From assembly GCA_937139035.1 (NCBI GenBank), contig CAKZPK010000531.1, positions 1-34,403 of the forward strand: 34,403 bases of DNA. The letters run 5' to 3'. The translations under genes were made by a program, and so were the position numbers. The notes under the pieces are model-generated. The model had not been told where the DNA came from. It saw nothing but the letters and a program-made list of their open reading frames with translations, and searched no databases. Positions 33,564 to 34,403 of the stretch are shown here, piece after piece. The number at the start of each line of letters is the position of its first letter. Position 1 is the stretch's first letter. Origin of the DNA: an uncultured Crocinitomix sp. Its GTDB lineage: Bacteria > Bacteroidota > Bacteroidia > Flavobacteriales_D > Crocinitomicaceae.

Positions 33564-34403
33564 ATGACTGAAACTAGATACGATATTTGCATAGTGGGAA
33601 GTGGCGCAGGTGCTGGCCCGATAATCTATGAACTTTCAAAGGCAGGTTATAAAGTACTAGTGCTTGAAAAAGGACCATGGTTAAAAACAGCCGATTTTAC
33701 AAAGGACGAAATGACGGTAACTCGCCGAGATGCCTATCGGCCTAATCTAAAAGATGAGCGTCATGTAATTGATCGCCCTCGATCTAATGGTAATTGGTCT
33801 GCTAAGTCAACCTATGAATCTGGTAATTTATGGAATGGAAACTGTGTGGGTGGTTCATCTAATTTTATGAGTGCATATTTTCACCGTTTAAAACCTAAGG
33901 ACTTTCGATTAAAAACGGAATACGGGGAAATTGAAGGAGCAAACATTGTAGATTGGCCAATTAATTATGACGATCTAGAGCCCTATTATACAAAAGTTGA
34001 ACAAGTCATTGGTGTTTCTGGTAAGGTCGTGCCGCATAAACATGCAGAACCTCGTTCTACGCCAGACTATCCTTTTCCGCCACTAAATACGAACCCTATT
34101 GCAGATTGGTTTGTTGAAGGCGGAAAAAAAGAAGGCTATAACATTGTACCTGCAGCACGTGGGATCATTTCTCAACCAATGGGAAAAAGAGGAGCTTGCT
34201 ACCATTCAAACTATTGCGGAAGTTTTGGTTGTTCATCCGACGGAAAAGGAAGCTCAAGAGCCGCATTAATAAATACAGCATTGGAAACAGGCAATTGCGA
34301 AATTAGACCTGATTCGAAAGTTTACCTTTTAGAAACAGATGATAATAAAGTAATTACTAAAGCCTGGTATTACGACAAAGATGAAAAAAAACAAAGTGTT
34401 ACA
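33564..34403 (+). CDS. GMC-family FAD oxidoreductase, N-terminal part (runs off window end)
   Basis: 280 codons from the ATG at 33564, open to the window edge. The Rossmann FAD motif is near the start (IVGSGAGAGP, residues 10-19, followed by VLVLEKGPW). Later come the GMC flavin-attachment region (LWNGNCVGGSSNFM), the block DWPINYDDLEPYYTKVEQVIGVSG, and a Cys-containing loop (GACYHSNYCGSFGCSSDGKG) seen in gluconate and sorbitol dehydrogenase-like flavoprotein subunits. The catalytic His/Asn pair of GMC enzymes lies in the missing C-terminal half. It has no signal peptide, consistent with export as a complex carried by the Tat signal of the upstream subunit-3 protein. The 141-bp spacer is occupied by heptamer repeats. 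Confidence 0.93.
   Translation, partial: MTETRYDICIVGSGAGAGPIIYELSKAGYKVLVLEKGPWLKTADFTKDEMTVTRRDAYRPNLKDERHVIDRPRSNGNWSAKSTYESGNLWNGNCVGGSSNFMSAYFHRLKPKDFRLKTEYGEIEGANIVDWPINYDDLEPYYTKVEQVIGVSGKVVPHKHAEPRSTPDYPFPPLNTNPIADWFVEGGKKEGYNIVPAARGIISQPMGKRGACYHSNYCGSFGCSSDGKGSSRAALINTALETGNCEIRPDSKVYLLETDDNKVITKAWYYDKDEKKQSVT

Overview
The window is AT-rich chromosomal DNA from a member of the Bacteroidota, most likely a marine or aquatic Flavobacteriales (a Crocinitomicaceae/Cryomorphaceae-like relative is a guess). The reasons are: three complete giant secreted proteins ending in the type IX secretion (T9SS) type B, 'gliding motility-associated' C-terminal domain; SprB and PKD repeats; an RprX/RprY-like two-component pair; menaquinone synthesis (menD); TPR-PD40-OmpA envelope proteins of PorE-like architecture; and several TAnnTTTG -7 elements typical of the Bacteroidota primary sigma factor. 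I saw no tRNA, rRNA, CRISPR array, transposase or phage gene.

Left third (1-15536, all minus strand): a surface-protein island. Two adjacent paralogues (one cut by the window start, one of 1355 aa) share an N-terminal domain of about 300 residues that I do not recognise; the complete one carries six exact-length 73-residue Ig-like repeats. After a small secreted orphan, a DUF7935-like membrane protein and a BNR/Asp-box protein come two more paralogues (868 and 1189 aa). These combine an L-type lectin domain, PKD domains, SprB repeats and the type B sorting domain. They look like T9SS-exported, glycan-binding adhesins.

Middle (15642-25478): housekeeping and envelope genes. On the minus strand are a histidine kinase, its response regulator (8-bp overlap) and menD. 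A PlsC-like acyltransferase on the plus strand converges on a NamZ-family (DUF1343) muramidase lipoprotein with one base between the stop codons. That muramidase gene diverges from a LolC/E-type permease gene through a compact 36-bp promoter region with dyad symmetry. A 2-oxo acid dehydrogenase E2 gene with a strong terminator follows.

Right third (25553-34403, all plus strand): two large PorE-like proteins in a translationally coupled pair (1-bp overlap). The first has a SPOR-like domain and an OmpA-like domain lacking the usual peptidoglycan-binding Asp; the second has an intact OmpA domain. Then come a DnaQ-like exonuclease, a fumarylacetoacetate-hydrolase-family protein, a Cys/Asp-rich repeat lipoprotein with its own promoter and terminator, and a gluconate-2-dehydrogenase-subunit-3/GMC oxidoreductase pair separated by a heptanucleotide-repeat spacer. 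The last gene runs off the window.

Functional theme: exported multidomain adhesins on the left and peptidoglycan-anchored, T9SS-like envelope proteins on the right, with cell-wall recycling and lipoprotein-sorting genes between. Several starts were corrected: the histidine kinase to an internal TTG, the response regulator, BNR protein, first PorE-like protein and Cys-rich lipoprotein to internal ATGs, and the LolC/E-like gene kept at TTG.
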